Shown here: piece after piece, positions 18,404-27,681 of the stretch
Layout of the letters: each line of letters begins with the position of its first letter
Position numbering within the stretch: position 1 is the stretch's first letter
Assembly: GCA_000431815.1 (NCBI GenBank)
Contig: FR889221.1
Coordinates: forward strand, 20,179-84,178
Direction: 5' to 3'
Length of the DNA stretch: 64,000 nt
Source of the DNA: Butyrivibrio sp. CAG:318
GTDB lineage: Bacteria; Bacillota; Clostridia; Lachnospirales; Lachnospiraceae
Notes under the pieces: model-generated
The model's input: the letters and a program-made list of their open reading frames with translations, nothing else
Database searches by the model: none
Told to the model about the DNA's origin: nothing
Position numbers and translations under genes: made by a program

Positions 18404-18967
18404 TCATTCCTTCCTTGTCGCAAGCTGCATCAGTCCTTTTTTCGCCGCTTCTATCTGCGGCAGGAACAGTGCCCGCTCATTAAAAATCATATAGTTGTTC
18501 AGTGCCAGAATAGACAGGTGGACATACGGTTCTACCTCCTCTGCGGTGCAGCCGAGAATCTCAGCAATTTTTCCTGTATAATAAGGGTAGCGACCTGCAA
18601 GCTGTACAAGGTATGGCTTGACTTTGTTTCCGTATTCCTGCGACACACACACGCTGACCAGAAACCGCATAACCGGGGACAGTTCATCCGCCAGTGCACC
18701 GAGATGGTCTATCATATTAGCTATATCTTTGATATCTTCAAGTGCAATGCTGAACGCACCCTGTTCGATGCGGGAAATCGCTTCTTCGGCGCAGGCCAGT
18801 ACCATTTCTTCCTTCGTATCGAAATAGTAATAAATCCCGCCGTTTTGCAGATTGTTTGCGTCGCAGAGGTCTGTGGTAGTCGTTACCGTCAGCCCTTTTT
18901 CGACAAAGCAGTCAAGACATATACCAATCATTTTCTTCGTCCTCTCGGCTTTCTTTGATGTGTTCAA
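18404..18967 (-). CDS. TetR-family transcriptional regulator
   Basis: DNA-binding repressor with an N-terminal helix-turn-helix (TTTTDLCDANNLQNGGIYYYF, about 28-48) typical of TetR and a helical ligand domain. About 187 residues from TTG 18967, which has AAAGGAG nine bases upstream; GTG 18988 would extend it by 7 residues but overlaps that site. It is first in a probable two-gene unit with the LPXTG protein, and an odd palindrome overlaps its own -10 element, so autoregulation and control of the adhesin are likely. The ligand is unknown. Confidence 0.9.
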   Translation of the reverse strand: MNTSKKAERTKKMIGICLDCFVEKGLTVTTTTDLCDANNLQNGGIYYYFDTKEEMVLACAEEAISRIEQGAFSIALEDIKDIANMIDHLGALADELSPVMRFLVSVCVSQEYGNKVKPYLVQLAGRYPYYTGKIAEILGCTAEEVEPYVHLSILALNNYMIFNERALFLPQIEAAKKGLMQLATRKE

Positions 18968-19010
18968 GCTCAAATGCTCCTTTCCCACCGAATGTACTGT
19001 ATCATAGTAA

Positions 19011-19038
19011 AGTATATCATACTCTCCAAGAAAATCAA
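19011..19038 (-). promoter_or_regulatory. Promoter and probable operator of the TetR-adhesin unit
   Basis: TTGATT (19038-19033) and TATACT (19016-19011), 16-base spacing on the minus strand. The -10 lies in a perfect palindrome AGTAT-GAT-ATACT (19011-19023), and TATGATA recurs 13 bases downstream. A palindrome over the -10 is the usual place for a TetR operator. Confidence 0.6.
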
Positions 19039-19084
19039 GTACCTACTTGAAAATAATACAAATTCAATCAATCCGGCTGATTAT

Positions 19085-19124
19085 AAAAACTGAAGGAGAC
19101 ACTTCCTTACGAAGTCTCTCCTTC
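19085..19124 (-). terminator. Intrinsic terminator at the end of the thiN operon
   Basis: On the minus strand a stem of about 13 pairs with one mismatch (arms 19111-19124 and 19092-19105), five-base loop, then AG and five U residues. It is about 60 bases after the thiN stop and closes the long gene series. Confidence 0.85.
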
Positions 19125-19181
19125 TTGGTCCTTCTTTTTTCACTGCCATTATTATATATCGTGAATTCATATCAAATTACA

Positions 19182-19832
19182 TTACAATCCAGAATCTGCG
19201 GAATTAATGGCAATCAATATGCCGCTGTCCATTGAGACATATGCAGTATCATCTGTAAGTTCATTGCTTATACATCTGGAATATCCCGGTTTTAAAGTAT
19301 ATCCGTCAAGCGTGTACTTAAATCCTTTCAACTTCATTCCCGTCACTTCTCCCGCAAACGGAACAAATGACACATATTTAAGCGGAAAATATTCTCTCGT
19401 AATCTCAAATGGCTTGTTCTCAAGAAAAACAATATTATCGGCCGATACAAGTCTTGCCCTTATACCGTTTGCAAGCGCAAAATAAAGATTATGAATATTA
19501 GCCAATGTATGATCGAGTCTCCCGCCAAACGCGCCCAGCACATCTGTTTCATTCCCGCGCTTCACAGCTTCATGAATGGCTATCTCGGTATCCGTATCGT
19601 CCTTTTCAGGTATAAAACGCCGTACTGTTATCCCTTCACGGGCATATCCATCCAGATCGTCATTACCATGTGTGTCAAAATCTCCGACTATCATATCAGG
19701 TCTTATCCCACTCTCCGTGCAGTAATCCAGACCGCCATCGACTGCAATCACATAATCATATACGTTTTTTTTATAAAAAGAGGCAGCAAATGCTCTGTCA
19801 AAGCTGCCGCCTGTTATTATCAGTGTTCTCAT
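19182..19832 (-). CDS. thiN: Thiamine pyrophosphokinase
   Basis: Transfers pyrophosphate from ATP to thiamine to make the cofactor TPP. 216 residues; landmarks are VIAVDGGLDYC (about 28-38), PDMIVGDFDT (about 45-54), PEKDDTDTEIAI (about 75-86) and GAFGGRLDHTLANIHNL (about 99-115), which form the active site. Its ATG overlaps the rpe stop by four bases (ATGA), so translation is probably coupled. Last gene of the rsgA-rpe-thiN group, an arrangement common in Firmicutes. Confidence 0.96.
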   Translation of the reverse strand: MRTLIITGGSFDRAFAASFYKKNVYDYVIAVDGGLDYCTESGIRPDMIVGDFDTHGNDDLDGYAREGITVRRFIPEKDDTDTEIAIHEAVKRGNETDVLGAFGGRLDHTLANIHNLYFALANGIRARLVSADNIVFLENKPFEITREYFPLKYVSFVPFAGEVTGMKLKGFKYTLDGYTLKPGYSRCISNELTDDTAYVSMDSGILIAINSADSGL

Positions 19833-20488
19833 ATCTGCTCCACTATACTAAGTAATCTGTCTACATTACTCTTAATATCTCCCTTAAAAACTGCCGAGCC
19901 TGCCACAACTATATCTGCTCCGCATTCAAATATATGCGCGATATTATCTGCATTGGCTCCTCCGTCAACTTCTATTGCAAAATCAAGACCTTTGGCTGCT
20001 CTCATATCAGCCAGTTCCCTGACTCTGTCAAATGATTCGGGAAGAATCTTCTGTCCTCCGAATCCCGGATTAACGCTCATCACGATTACCTGTTCAAGAT
20101 ACGGAAGATATTCCTCCAATTCTGAGATTGACGTCTCTGGACTTATCGCAAGTGCCGGTTTCGCGCCAAGCTCGCCGATCTGCATAAGTACATTCTTCGG
20201 AGAATGGCATGCTTCTATGTGAACAGATATAATATCTGCTCCGGCTCTTCTGATATCACCGATATAACGCTCCGGATCCACTACCATCATATGCACATCA
20301 AAAAGCATTTTGGTGTGATTTCTGATAGATTGTATTACAGGCATACCGAATGATATGCTCGGAACAAATATTCCATCCATCACATCAAGATGAAGATATT
20401 CTGCCCCCGCGTGCTCTATTACATTGAGCTGTTCGCCAAGTTTTGTAAAGTCTGCTGATAAAATTGATGGTGCTAAATATTTTTTCAT
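19829..20488 (-). CDS. rpe: Ribulose-phosphate 3-epimerase
   Basis: Interconverts ribulose 5-phosphate and xylulose 5-phosphate in the pentose phosphate pathway. 219 residues, a complete TIM barrel: LAPSILSADF at the N-terminus, EYLHLDVMDGIFVPSISFG (metal-binding Asp/His), VHMMVVDPE, VMSVNPGFGGQ and the phosphate-binding AVEVDGGAN-like and GSAVF segments. The start overlaps the rsgA stop (TAATG) and the end overlaps thiN. Confidence 0.97.
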   Translation of the reverse strand: MKKYLAPSILSADFTKLGEQLNVIEHAGAEYLHLDVMDGIFVPSISFGMPVIQSIRNHTKMLFDVHMMVVDPERYIGDIRRAGADIISVHIEACHSPKNVLMQIGELGAKPALAISPETSISELEEYLPYLEQVIVMSVNPGFGGQKILPESFDRVRELADMRAAKGLDFAIEVDGGANADNIAHIFECGADIVVAGSAVFKGDIKSNVDRLLSIVEQI

Positions 20489-21369
20489 TAATATTTCCTC
20501 TTAGATTTGAGTTCGTTATATAAGCTTAAATATATATCATATCGTGTGCTATTAATTACACCTTTATCCACTGCTTCCTTGACAGCGCAATCCGGTTCAT
20601 TGACATGAACACATCCGTTAAAACGGCATCTGCCTTCATAATCACCAAATTCATTGAAATAGAATCTTAAATCTTCTGCTTCCATTCCATCACATTCCAG
20701 TGAAGTAAAACCGGGTGTATCCATTATATAAGTGTTACCGGGAAGTGCGAATATTTCACTGTGTCTGGTAGTATGCTTACCGCGGTTTATCTTAACGCTG
20801 ATATCCCCGGTCTGCGAATTGGCATCGGGAAAAACAGCATTTAGAATCGATGACTTGCCCACACCGGACGGTCCCGCAAGAGCCGTTGTCTTTCCGTGAA
20901 GAATCGACTTCAGTTCCTCTATTCCTTCATTCTTAACGACGCTCGAAGCAACTATCTTACATCCGCTGTTTTCAAAAACATCACAAAGTTCTTCTATCCT
21001 ATCAGAATCCGCCTGATCGGTTTTATTAAAGCAGATTACCGTATTTATCCCACTCCTGTCCATATTAATCATAAATCTGGTCAAGAGATTAAGATTCGGT
21101 TCCGGCGAAACCGACGCAAAAACTATCATAGCCTGGTCGATATTAGCTACAGCAGGCCTTATAAGCTCATTTCTACGCGGCAGAATATCAATGACATTAC
21201 CGTTGTGGTTAACGGCATCAGTGATATCAAATTCTACATCATCACCAACTAACGGTTTAATCTTCATATTGCGGAATGCACCTTTGGCCTTACATTCGTA
21301 CACACTGTCGTCCGAGGCAGTGTGTACGTAATAAAATCCCGCTATTCCTTTGATTATCTTACCTTGCAT
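20488..21369 (-). CDS. rsgA: Ribosome small subunit-dependent GTPase A
   Basis: Late 30S assembly factor with circularly permuted GTPase motifs. 293 residues: N-terminal OB fold (about 1-70); FNKTD (G4) near 115; GPSGVGKSSILN (G1) near 167; DTPGF (G3) near 215; and a C-terminal zinc knuckle with CRFNGCVHVNEPDC (about 245-260). Three bases after prkC and overlapping rpe by one base, so it is part of the same operon. The prpC-prkC-rsgA order is conserved in many Firmicutes. Confidence 0.97.
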   Translation of the reverse strand: MQGKIIKGIAGFYYVHTASDDSVYECKAKGAFRNMKIKPLVGDDVEFDITDAVNHNGNVIDILPRRNELIRPAVANIDQAMIVFASVSPEPNLNLLTRFMINMDRSGINTVICFNKTDQADSDRIEELCDVFENSGCKIVASSVVKNEGIEELKSILHGKTTALAGPSGVGKSSILNAVFPDANSQTGDISVKINRGKHTTRHSEIFALPGNTYIMDTPGFTSLECDGMEAEDLRFYFNEFGDYEGRCRFNGCVHVNEPDCAVKEAVDKGVINSTRYDIYLSLYNELKSKRKY

Positions 21370-21372
21370 AAA

Positions 21373-23589
21373 TTATTCCACTGTGGCGGCAAGACCCGGT
21401 ACTTCGGCAGTCTTATCGGCGCCATCAGCATCCTTATATGAAATATGCGCAGTTATCGTTGCACCCTTGGAGGTATCGATATCGCTGGTTTCAAAGTCTA
21501 TATCCAATGTATCGTTAAATTCTCCATTTTTATGTTTTACTGAACTTACCTGTTTTGTCGTAACATTACCGGATGCATCAGTATATGATGCGACAAATCT
21601 GATTGAAATTTCACTGCCCTCTGCGGCATCCGAAATACTGTTTTTCAAGTCACTGTATTTGATATGTGCAACTATTTTATGCTTCTGTGCTGCTGTCTCC
21701 TGCGGCTTGGTCTCTTCCGGCTTAGTCTCTTCCGGTTTTGTAGGCTCAGGTTCGGTTGCTTTCTGGCCCTTGCTTATCACAAGTGTAATAACCGTTGTAT
21801 CTATAGGTGCTTCCTCGCCTACCGTTGCTCCGGACTGTGAAATTACCTTGCCTTCCGTAACCTTATTGTCAAAATCATATTCATATTCAATACTGTTAAA
21901 TCCAAGGCTCTTAAGTTCACTCTCTGCGTCTTCTTTGGTATAACCCTTTACATTAGGTACTTTGGCCATTTTCTGTGCCACGCCCTTATAAAGTGTTATT
22001 GTTACGGTATCTCCGCTCTTAACGGTGTCTCCAGCTTTAGGATCAGTTGATGCAACAGTGTTAATCTTGCTTTCATCATCTGTCTCTTCATACTTGTATG
22101 TCGGGGTAAGGTTCTTATTTCTGAGAGTATACTCTGCTGATGTCTGTGTCTTTCCAAGTACATCAGGCATCTCAAATGTGGATGTACCCTTACTTACCGA
22201 AACAACAATCGTTGTATTCTTGGCTACCATATCTCCGGCTTCAACACTCTGTTCGAATATTTTGCCCTCTTCATAAAGATCAGAATAATCTTCTATCTTA
22301 CGGATTCCAAGTCCGAGCTTATTAAGCTCTGCCTCAGCTGCATCATATGTGTAACCCGTAAGCTTCGGTACTTCTACCTTATCGCCTGTCTCTTCCTGTG
22401 TCGCCTTTGGAACTGATGACGAGTTTTTTCCCGTGGAGAAAAGCTTAACCATTTTCACGATTACGATAATAGTTATGACAAGTATTACAACGCCAACTGC
22501 TATTCCGAGAATTGTTATAACCCTGTCTATTTTCTTGGAAGCGGCAGTATCTTTGTCGTCTTCCTCTGTAAGCTCAATATCCTGGTCATCATCTGCATCC
22601 TGACCATCATCTGCATACCGATCCCGTATATCGTCAGCCTGACCGGCTGCCGGTGTTGTATCCGTTGTCTTTCTTACCGCCCTATGGCTTATCTCCGCGA
22701 GTTCATCATCATCTATCATCTGTGTTACGCCGTTAGGAACAACCGATGAAATAACGACAAAATCCTCATTAGGAGTCACTAAAGAGCGCTTGAGATCCGC
22801 AATAAGATCCGTCATATTCTGATATCTTCTGTCAGTCTTCTTCTGTGTACACTTAAGTACTATTTTCTCTACACTGATAGGGATATCAGGAAGATATTTT
22901 CTCGGCGAGACCATGTCCTCCTGGATATGCTGCAATGCTACGGCAACAGTCGTATCACCTTCAAACGGGACACGTCCCGTAAGCATCTCAAAAAGTGTGA
23001 TACCGAATGAATAAATATCGCTCTTCTCGTCACTGTATCCGCCTCTTGCCTGCTCAGGTGAAATATAATGCACCGATCCCATCACGGAAGAATTAATGGT
23101 ATTGGAAGATGCTGCCCTTGCAATACCGAAATCGGTAACTTTGACCTTTCCCTCTTTGGAAATTATTATGTTCTGAGGCTTAATGTCTCTGTGTACTATA
23201 TGATGCTTATGTGCAGCTTCGATTCCCTGGGCAACCTGAATGGCAACACTGACTGCTTCACGCACGCCAAGCTTCCCCTTCTTCTCGATATATTTCTTAA
23301 GTGTAATTCCCTCAACAAGTTCCATTACAATGTAATATATTCCGTTTTCCTCTCCAGTATCATATATGCTCACTATATTGGAGTGAACAAGACCTGCGGC
23401 AGACTGCGCCTCCGCACGGAATTTGGCTACAAAAGTCTTGTCTTCACAAAATTCAGGCTTAAGCACCTTTATCGCAACATATCTGTTTAATTTATGGCAT
23501 TTTGCCTTATATACGTCAGCCATTCCTCCTGAGCCTATTTTCTCGAGGATCTCGTATCTGTCCGCTATAAACATTCCTTCTCTTAACAT
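21373..23589 (-). CDS. prkC: Ser/Thr protein kinase with PASTA domains
   Basis: Membrane Hanks-type kinase that senses muropeptides or lipid II and phosphorylates wall and translation factors. 738 residues: kinase domain 1-275 with GSGGMADV (19-26), Lys41, HRD (catalytic Asp135) and DFG (153-155); an acidic juxtamembrane linker; a membrane helix near 355-380; three PASTA repeats (about 405-470, 472-540, 542-612); a Pro/Glu/Thr linker with EETKPEETKP; and a final beta-rich domain of about 120 residues not standard for PrkC. Follows prpC by 15 bp with AGGAGG at ATG 23589. Operon position next to murE, murF and PBPs fits a wall-stress role. Confidence 0.96.
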   Translation of the reverse strand: MLREGMFIADRYEILEKIGSGGMADVYKAKCHKLNRYVAIKVLKPEFCEDKTFVAKFRAEAQSAAGLVHSNIVSIYDTGEENGIYYIVMELVEGITLKKYIEKKGKLGVREAVSVAIQVAQGIEAAHKHHIVHRDIKPQNIIISKEGKVKVTDFGIARAASSNTINSSVMGSVHYISPEQARGGYSDEKSDIYSFGITLFEMLTGRVPFEGDTTVAVALQHIQEDMVSPRKYLPDIPISVEKIVLKCTQKKTDRRYQNMTDLIADLKRSLVTPNEDFVVISSVVPNGVTQMIDDDELAEISHRAVRKTTDTTPAAGQADDIRDRYADDGQDADDDQDIELTEEDDKDTAASKKIDRVITILGIAVGVVILVITIIVIVKMVKLFSTGKNSSSVPKATQEETGDKVEVPKLTGYTYDAAEAELNKLGLGIRKIEDYSDLYEEGKIFEQSVEAGDMVAKNTTIVVSVSKGTSTFEMPDVLGKTQTSAEYTLRNKNLTPTYKYEETDDESKINTVASTDPKAGDTVKSGDTVTITLYKGVAQKMAKVPNVKGYTKEDAESELKSLGFNSIEYEYDFDNKVTEGKVISQSGATVGEEAPIDTTVITLVISKGQKATEPEPTKPEETKPEETKPQETAAQKHKIVAHIKYSDLKNSISDAAEGSEISIRFVASYTDASGNVTTKQVSSVKHKNGEFNDTLDIDFETSDIDTSKGATITAHISYKDADGADKTAEVPGLAATVE

Positions 23590-23604
23590 GTTCCCTCCTG
23601 TTTT

Positions 23605-24327
23605 CTAAGGTTCTATAATTATTATTGAAATATTATCCTTACCGCCACGTTCGTTTGCAAGATCAATAAGCATCTGCGCACGTTCATCTATTTCTCTGCT
23701 GCTGTTCAGTATGGATGCTATTTGTGTGTCTTCTATCATGTTCGTCAGTCCGTCAGAACACATAAAAACGGTGTCATTCTTTCCAAGCTCAACCTCAAAG
23801 AAATCTGCCATAACATCTTCGCTGCCGCCAATGGCCCTCGTAATGACATTCTTCTTCTCGTGGGTACGCGCCTGTGCCCTGTCTATTGTACCGTTGCTTA
23901 CCATCTCTTCCACAAGCGAATGGTCTCTCGTAACCTGCCTGAATTCATCTCCAAGCACATATAACCTGCTGTCTCCTACATTGGCAACATACATTGAACT
24001 GCCAAAAACAGTTGCAATGACAAAAGTTGTTCCCATACCGGTATAATCCGCGGATGTAGCAGCAAGCTTTAAAAGTTCACTGTTCGTGTATTTAATTGCA
24101 TCTGAAATAATTGTAATCGGATTATCACTGTCTGACGACTTTACACTGTCGGTAAACGATTGCACGGAAAAACGGCTCGCCAGATCTCCGGCCTTATGCC
24201 CTCCCATACCGTCTGCTACAATATAAAGGTTAGGCAGCTTGCCAACAGGCTTACTTGTACAGTACACATAATCCTGATTAACACTTCGCATTCTGCCAAC
24301 GTCCGTCAGCGCATATGCTTTTATCAT
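23605..24327 (-). CDS. prpC: PP2C-type protein phosphatase
   Basis: Metal-dependent Ser/Thr phosphatase that reverses PrkC phosphorylation. 240 residues with the PPM motifs: NQDY near 18, VADGMGGH (38-45), GTTF near 99, NVGDSRLY near 116, SDGLT near 192 and KDNIS near 231. ATG 24327 overlaps the rlmN stop by four bases. Pairing with prkC immediately downstream is the normal Firmicute arrangement. Confidence 0.97.
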   Translation of the reverse strand: MIKAYALTDVGRMRSVNQDYVYCTSKPVGKLPNLYIVADGMGGHKAGDLASRFSVQSFTDSVKSSDSDNPITIISDAIKYTNSELLKLAATSADYTGMGTTFVIATVFGSSMYVANVGDSRLYVLGDEFRQVTRDHSLVEEMVSNGTIDRAQARTHEKKNVITRAIGGSEDVMADFFEVELGKNDTVFMCSDGLTNMIEDTQIASILNSSREIDERAQMLIDLANERGGKDNISIIIIEP

Positions 24328-25376
24328 AGCTGCTCCTTTGGATGTATTTCCATATAACTCTTTCTAAGCTGTCCACAGGCACCGTCTATATCTCTGCCCA
24401 TTTCTCTTCTTATAGTAACATTTATTCTGTTTTTTTCAAGTTTATTTTTAAATTTGTTGATTCTGTCAATATCTGACTGCTTGAAATTACGCTCTTTGAT
24501 CGGGTTTACCGGGATAAGATTTATGTGGCAGTTCATGCCCTTAACAAGCTCTGAAAGCTCCGCCGCACACTCATCTGTGTCATTCTCGCCCTTAACCAGG
24601 CTATACTCAAAAGTAACTCTTCTTCCCGTCTTATTTATGTAATACCTGCAGGCTTCCATAATCTCAGCTATCGAATATTTGTTGGCAATCGGCATAAGAG
24701 CCTTACGTCTCTCATCATTAGGTGCGTGGAGCGATATCGCAAGCGTCAGCTGGAGTTTCATATCAGCAAGCCTGTATATATTCGGTACTATGCCGCATGT
24801 GGACACCGTCAGGTTTCTGGCACTTATATTAAGTCCGTTTTCATCCGTAAGCAGCTGTTCAAATTTAATAAGATTATCAAAATTATCAAACGGTTCTCCG
24901 GAGCCCATAACAACCACGTTGGACACCCTCTCACCTGAATCTTTCTGTATTCTGTATATCTGGTCAAGCATCTCGGACGGTCTTAAATTACGCTCAAGTC
25001 CGTCAAGCGTCGATGCACAGAACCGGCATCCCATACGGCATCCGACCTGGGATGATATACATACGGAATTTCCATGATGATAATGCATAAGAACACTTTC
25101 TATGAGATTACCGTCTTCGAGCCTGAAAAGATATTTTGCAGTTTTGTCTTCCGCCGAAACCTGCTTTCTTACCAACTCGTGCACGGGCATGTCACATTCA
25201 TTCTGAAGCCTCTGCTTAAGGGCGGCCGGAATATTGCTCATCTCATCATAACTATCCGCTAACTTTACATGCATCCACTCATAGAGCTGTTTTGCCCTGA
25301 ATGCAGGCTGTCCGGTGCTCTTTATATATTCGGTTAATTCGTCCAGATTCATGGATTTGATATCTGTTTTCAACAT
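24324..25376 (-). CDS. rlmN: Dual-specificity 23S rRNA/tRNA C2-adenosine methyltransferase RlmN
   Basis: Radical-SAM enzyme that methylates C2 of A2503 in 23S rRNA and A37 in some tRNAs. 350 residues. The cluster-binding motif is in QVGCRMGCRFCAST (about 111-124), followed by GSGEPFDNFDN and GIVPNIYRL. The C-terminal catalytic Cys lies in MGRDIDGACGQLR near 337. Eight bases after rsmB, so this is an RNA-modification pair in the operon. Confidence 0.97.
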   Translation of the reverse strand: MLKTDIKSMNLDELTEYIKSTGQPAFRAKQLYEWMHVKLADSYDEMSNIPAALKQRLQNECDMPVHELVRKQVSAEDKTAKYLFRLEDGNLIESVLMHYHHGNSVCISSQVGCRMGCRFCASTLDGLERNLRPSEMLDQIYRIQKDSGERVSNVVVMGSGEPFDNFDNLIKFEQLLTDENGLNISARNLTVSTCGIVPNIYRLADMKLQLTLAISLHAPNDERRKALMPIANKYSIAEIMEACRYYINKTGRRVTFEYSLVKGENDTDECAAELSELVKGMNCHINLIPVNPIKERNFKQSDIDRINKFKNKLEKNRINVTIRREMGRDIDGACGQLRKSYMEIHPKEQL

Positions 25377-25383
25377 AATTTTA

Positions 25384-26730
25384 TTACCGCCTTACAAATG
25401 CCGCTATAAAAAATCCGTCAAAGTCATTGTCAAACATTCCCGGCATTATCTGTATAAATCCGTTGCTGTCAACACATGATGCCAGCCTTGCCGGTATCCT
25501 TCCGGCAAGATTAACAATGTCAAAATCATGTTCTGCGGCAAACCACAATGCGTTTTGGACATTTTCTTCCGGATTTACGGTGCATGTACTGTATATAAGC
25601 GTTCCGCTCTTTCTGACATAAGCATTTACTGTATCAAGTATTTTACGCTGTAATCCGGCAAGTTCTTTTAGTGATTCCAAAGTGACATGGTATTTAATAT
25701 CCGGCTTCTTATTAAGAACTCCAAGGCCGGAACAAGGAAGATCCGCTATGACGATATCCGCCTTCTGTATCATATTATCATCCGGTATAAGTGCATCGGC
25801 CGTACTGACTTTAATATTGGTAATTCCCATGCGCCCGGCATTCTGTCTTATAATCTGTGTCTTGGCATCCGATACGTCCCTGGCATCAACATAACCTTCA
25901 CTGGAAAGGCTTTGTGCAATATGCATGCTTTTTCCTCCCGGAGCTGCGCAGACATCAATGACAACATCATCCGGTCGGGGTGCTGCCGCGTATCTGACAA
26001 GCATCGACGAAAGGTCCTGCACCGTAAACAATCCTTGGTTAAATTCGTCTATTCCTTCGAGATAGTCATATCCTGTTATCTGCAATGCCTCGGTAATATC
26101 ATCACGCACAACGGCCTTAATATTATGCAATGCGAGTTTCTCTGCCAGTTTGGCCGGCTTAAGTACCGATGTGTTGCACCTTATGGTGAGCGGTCCGGTC
26201 TCAAACTGCGATGCAAGCATTCTCTGTGCATTATCGAATCCGTATGCACAGACCCACATATCACAGATCCATTGCGGGGTCGAATATGTAACGGACAGAT
26301 AGTCTCCCGATGTTTTATCAGGATATTTTATGTCAGATTTATTGCGGGATATATTTCTTAATACACCGTTTACAAATCCTTTAAGTGTCGCAAATCCACG
26401 TTTGGCTGCAAGTCTTACCGCTTCATCACATGCTGCGAAATCGCCCGTCTTATCCATATATATTATCTGATATGTTCCCATACGCATTATATTGCGGATT
26501 ACAGGCTTCATTTTATTAACTTTGACTTTGGAAAAAAGATTTATGATATAATCAAGTGTTATTTTTCTCTCAACACATCCAAGGACAACCTGTGAGATAA
26601 ACGCCCTTTCTTCGTGCGAAAGGTATTGATATTTGCGCAATGCTTCGTTAAGCACTTTATTGACATATCTGCCGTTCTCATTTACCTCTGTCAATATATC
26701 CAATATTACATTTCTTGTATTAACCTGCAT
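25384..26730 (-). CDS. rsmB: 16S rRNA (cytosine-967-C5)-methyltransferase
   Basis: Makes m5C967 in 16S rRNA. 448 residues: N-terminal NusB-like RNA-binding domain (about 1-135), then a Rossmann methyltransferase with VIDVCAAPGGKSMHIAQ (about 255-271), ADLPCSGLGVL (catalytic-loop Cys near 331) and YSTCTVNPEEN (nucleophile Cys near 386). Full length. Lies between fmt (18 bp gap) and rlmN, the common def-fmt-rsmB-rlmN order. Confidence 0.97.
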   Translation of the reverse strand: MQVNTRNVILDILTEVNENGRYVNKVLNEALRKYQYLSHEERAFISQVVLGCVERKITLDYIINLFSKVKVNKMKPVIRNIMRMGTYQIIYMDKTGDFAACDEAVRLAAKRGFATLKGFVNGVLRNISRNKSDIKYPDKTSGDYLSVTYSTPQWICDMWVCAYGFDNAQRMLASQFETGPLTIRCNTSVLKPAKLAEKLALHNIKAVVRDDITEALQITGYDYLEGIDEFNQGLFTVQDLSSMLVRYAAAPRPDDVVIDVCAAPGGKSMHIAQSLSSEGYVDARDVSDAKTQIIRQNAGRMGITNIKVSTADALIPDDNMIQKADIVIADLPCSGLGVLNKKPDIKYHVTLESLKELAGLQRKILDTVNAYVRKSGTLIYSTCTVNPEENVQNALWFAAEHDFDIVNLAGRIPARLASCVDSNGFIQIMPGMFDNDFDGFFIAAFVRR

Positions 26731-26748
26731 GTAATATATTCTCCTGTT

Positions 26749-27678
26749 CTATCCAAGTACCGTATCTTCCTTTATGGTATATCCGCGCAGGAAATCGCCC
26801 GCGCTCATTCTCTTGCGTCCTTCAAGCTGAAGTTCTCTTATTATAAGTCCTCCGTCTCCGGTCATGACATATATTCCATTCTTATCAAACGCATATACCG
26901 TTCCCGGTGCCTTATCCGTATCAGGTGACGCATCGACATCCGCCTGCCAGATTTTAAGTGTTTTGCCATCAAGAGATGTATATGCACTCGGCCATGGGTT
27001 AAGACCGCGTATCAGCCTTTCAATCTCTGCCGCCGGATGCATAAAGTCAATATGTCCCAGTGATTTGTCAAGTTTTCCGGCATATGTCGCCTCTCCTGTC
27101 TGGGGAACCGGTGTCAATACTCCTTTTTCAAGATCGTCAAGCGTCTCTATCAATAGCCCTGCTCCGAGAATTGACAATTTATCAAAAAGGCTTCCTCCTG
27201 TCTCCTTGGGTGCAAGCTTGTATCTGCGTACTTTAAGCATATCGCCCGTATCAATGCCGTCGTTCATAAGCATTGTCGTTACGCCGCTTTCTTCATCTCC
27301 GTTGATAACCGCCCACTGTATCGGAGCCGCACCTCTGTATTTGGGAAGCAGCGATGCATGCACATTGACGCATCCGTAACGCGGAAGTTCCAATACGCTC
27401 TTTGGAAGAATCTGTCCGAATGCAACTACAACTATTACATCCGGATTAATTTCTTTAAGTTTGTCAATCACATCCGACTGTCTTAATTTTACCGGCTGGT
27501 ATACCGGTATGTTATATTCAAGTGCTTTTTCTTTAACCGGCGGAAAAACAAGCTTTCCGCTTCTTCCGTGCGGTTTGTCCGGCTGGGTGATCACTGCCTC
27601 GACTTTATGTCCGGCACGGATTATTGCATCAAGTGTTCCGACCGCAAAATCCGGTGTTCCCATAAATACAACTCTCAT
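26749..27678 (-). CDS. fmt: Methionyl-tRNA formyltransferase
   Basis: Formylates initiator Met-tRNA with 10-formyl-tetrahydrofolate. 309 residues: MRVVFMGTPDFAVGTL at the start, NVHASLLPKYRGAAPIQWA (about 106-124, with the catalytic Asn/His region) and a C-terminal tRNA-binding domain from about 205. Three bases after def. The folate donor can be supplied through fhs and folD in the same gene series. Confidence 0.98.
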   Translation of the reverse strand: MRVVFMGTPDFAVGTLDAIIRAGHKVEAVITQPDKPHGRSGKLVFPPVKEKALEYNIPVYQPVKLRQSDVIDKLKEINPDVIVVVAFGQILPKSVLELPRYGCVNVHASLLPKYRGAAPIQWAVINGDEESGVTTMLMNDGIDTGDMLKVRRYKLAPKETGGSLFDKLSILGAGLLIETLDDLEKGVLTPVPQTGEATYAGKLDKSLGHIDFMHPAAEIERLIRGLNPWPSAYTSLDGKTLKIWQADVDASPDTDKAPGTVYAFDKNGIYVMTGDGGLIIRELQLEGRKRMSAGDFLRGYTIKEDTVLG

Positions 27679-27681
27679 GTC

